From contig JAHBNG010000100.1 of assembly GCA_019217005.1 (NCBI GenBank), positions 1 through 55,997 of the forward strand: 55,997 nt of DNA, in the 5' to 3' direction. Below the pieces are notes generated by a model that saw nothing but the letters and a program-made list of their open reading frames with translations, searched no databases and was not told the origin of the DNA. Shown here one piece after another: positions 55,979 to 55,997 of this stretch (the first letter of the stretch is position 1; each line of letters begins with the position of its first letter). Both the position numbers and the translations under genes were made by a program. This DNA comes from Chloroflexi bacterium TSY (GTDB lineage: Bacteria > Chloroflexota > Anaerolineae > Caldilineales > Caldilineaceae).

Positions 55979-55997
55979 CAGTAGATCCAAATTTCAG
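55979..55997 (-). mobile_element. MITE family 2, copy C (partial, at window edge)
   Basis: CAGTAGATCCAAATTTCAG matches the complement of the right end of copies A and B, so this copy is inverted. It is preceded by AGACT (55974-55978), fitting the AG(A/T)CT target. It runs off the window and disrupts the hydrolase gene. Confidence 0.85.

Overview
The window looks like chromosomal DNA of a Chloroflexota bacterium, most likely Anaerolineae/Caldilineaceae-like. This is inferred from gene content, not from a marker gene. The indications are many Gfo/Idh/MocA oxidoreductases with sugar isomerases, a PhyH dioxygenase, a Cys-type sulfatase, a BTAD/NB-ARC/WD40 giant protein, an isopentenyl phosphate kinase and many insertion sequences. 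There is no rRNA, tRNA or CRISPR array. The window ends inside a repeat, so its right edge may be a contig break.

Bases 1-19,100 are a catabolic region. It holds a sugar ABC transporter (two permeases and a frameshifted binding protein) and a dipeptide/oligopeptide-type ABC transporter (binding protein, DppB, DppC, no ATPase) broken up by an IS701-like element. It also has two sugar isomerase/epimerase genes, a ketopantoate reductase, a methyltransferase, a PhyH dioxygenase and three Gfo/Idh/MocA dehydrogenases. Remnants of a sialidase and of GntR regulators lie between them. Bases 19,400-22,000 hold pieces of a 2-oxoacid dehydrogenase locus (E1-beta tail, E2 lipoyl domain) around a HigBA-type toxin-antitoxin pair and an SDR gene. 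A TetR regulator, apparently leaderless and lying on its own palindrome, follows with a CPBP protease. A NarL-type response regulator comes next, whose kinase is cut by an ISAzo13-like element that itself carries a MITE.

Bases 27,500-35,200 carry the most interesting feature: a minus-strand redox gene set (methyltransferase, cytochrome c, thioredoxin lipoprotein, DUF411, DUF2085, DsbA-like lipoprotein, DUF1624, L,D-transpeptidase, CcmE) interrupted by a degenerate IS. In the DsbA-like gene an in-frame TGA replaces the first cysteine of the CPYC motif. In the thioredoxin gene two in-frame TGA codons replace both cysteines of the CPPC motif, giving a U-P-P-U reading. Each has a hairpin just downstream that could be a bacterial SECIS element. 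CcmE has the C-x3-Y haem-binding variant instead of H-x3-Y. A membrane histidine kinase and an NtrC-like regulator without GAFTGA follow on the plus strand.

Bases 39,000-56,000 hold IS remnants, a second copy of a 1.5-kb IS, arsM with a clear promoter, a GNAT gene, a sulfatase, a SUMF1-type gene and a CaiB-type CoA-transferase each disrupted by identical 215-bp MITEs, an EamA transporter whose start is disturbed by another MITE, isopentenyl phosphate kinase, the frameshifted BTAD/NB-ARC/WD40 gene and a truncated glycoside-hydrolase-like gene. Many frame breaks fall in or near homopolymer runs, so some may be sequencing errors. The three TGA codons cannot be explained that way, because no frame change is involved.
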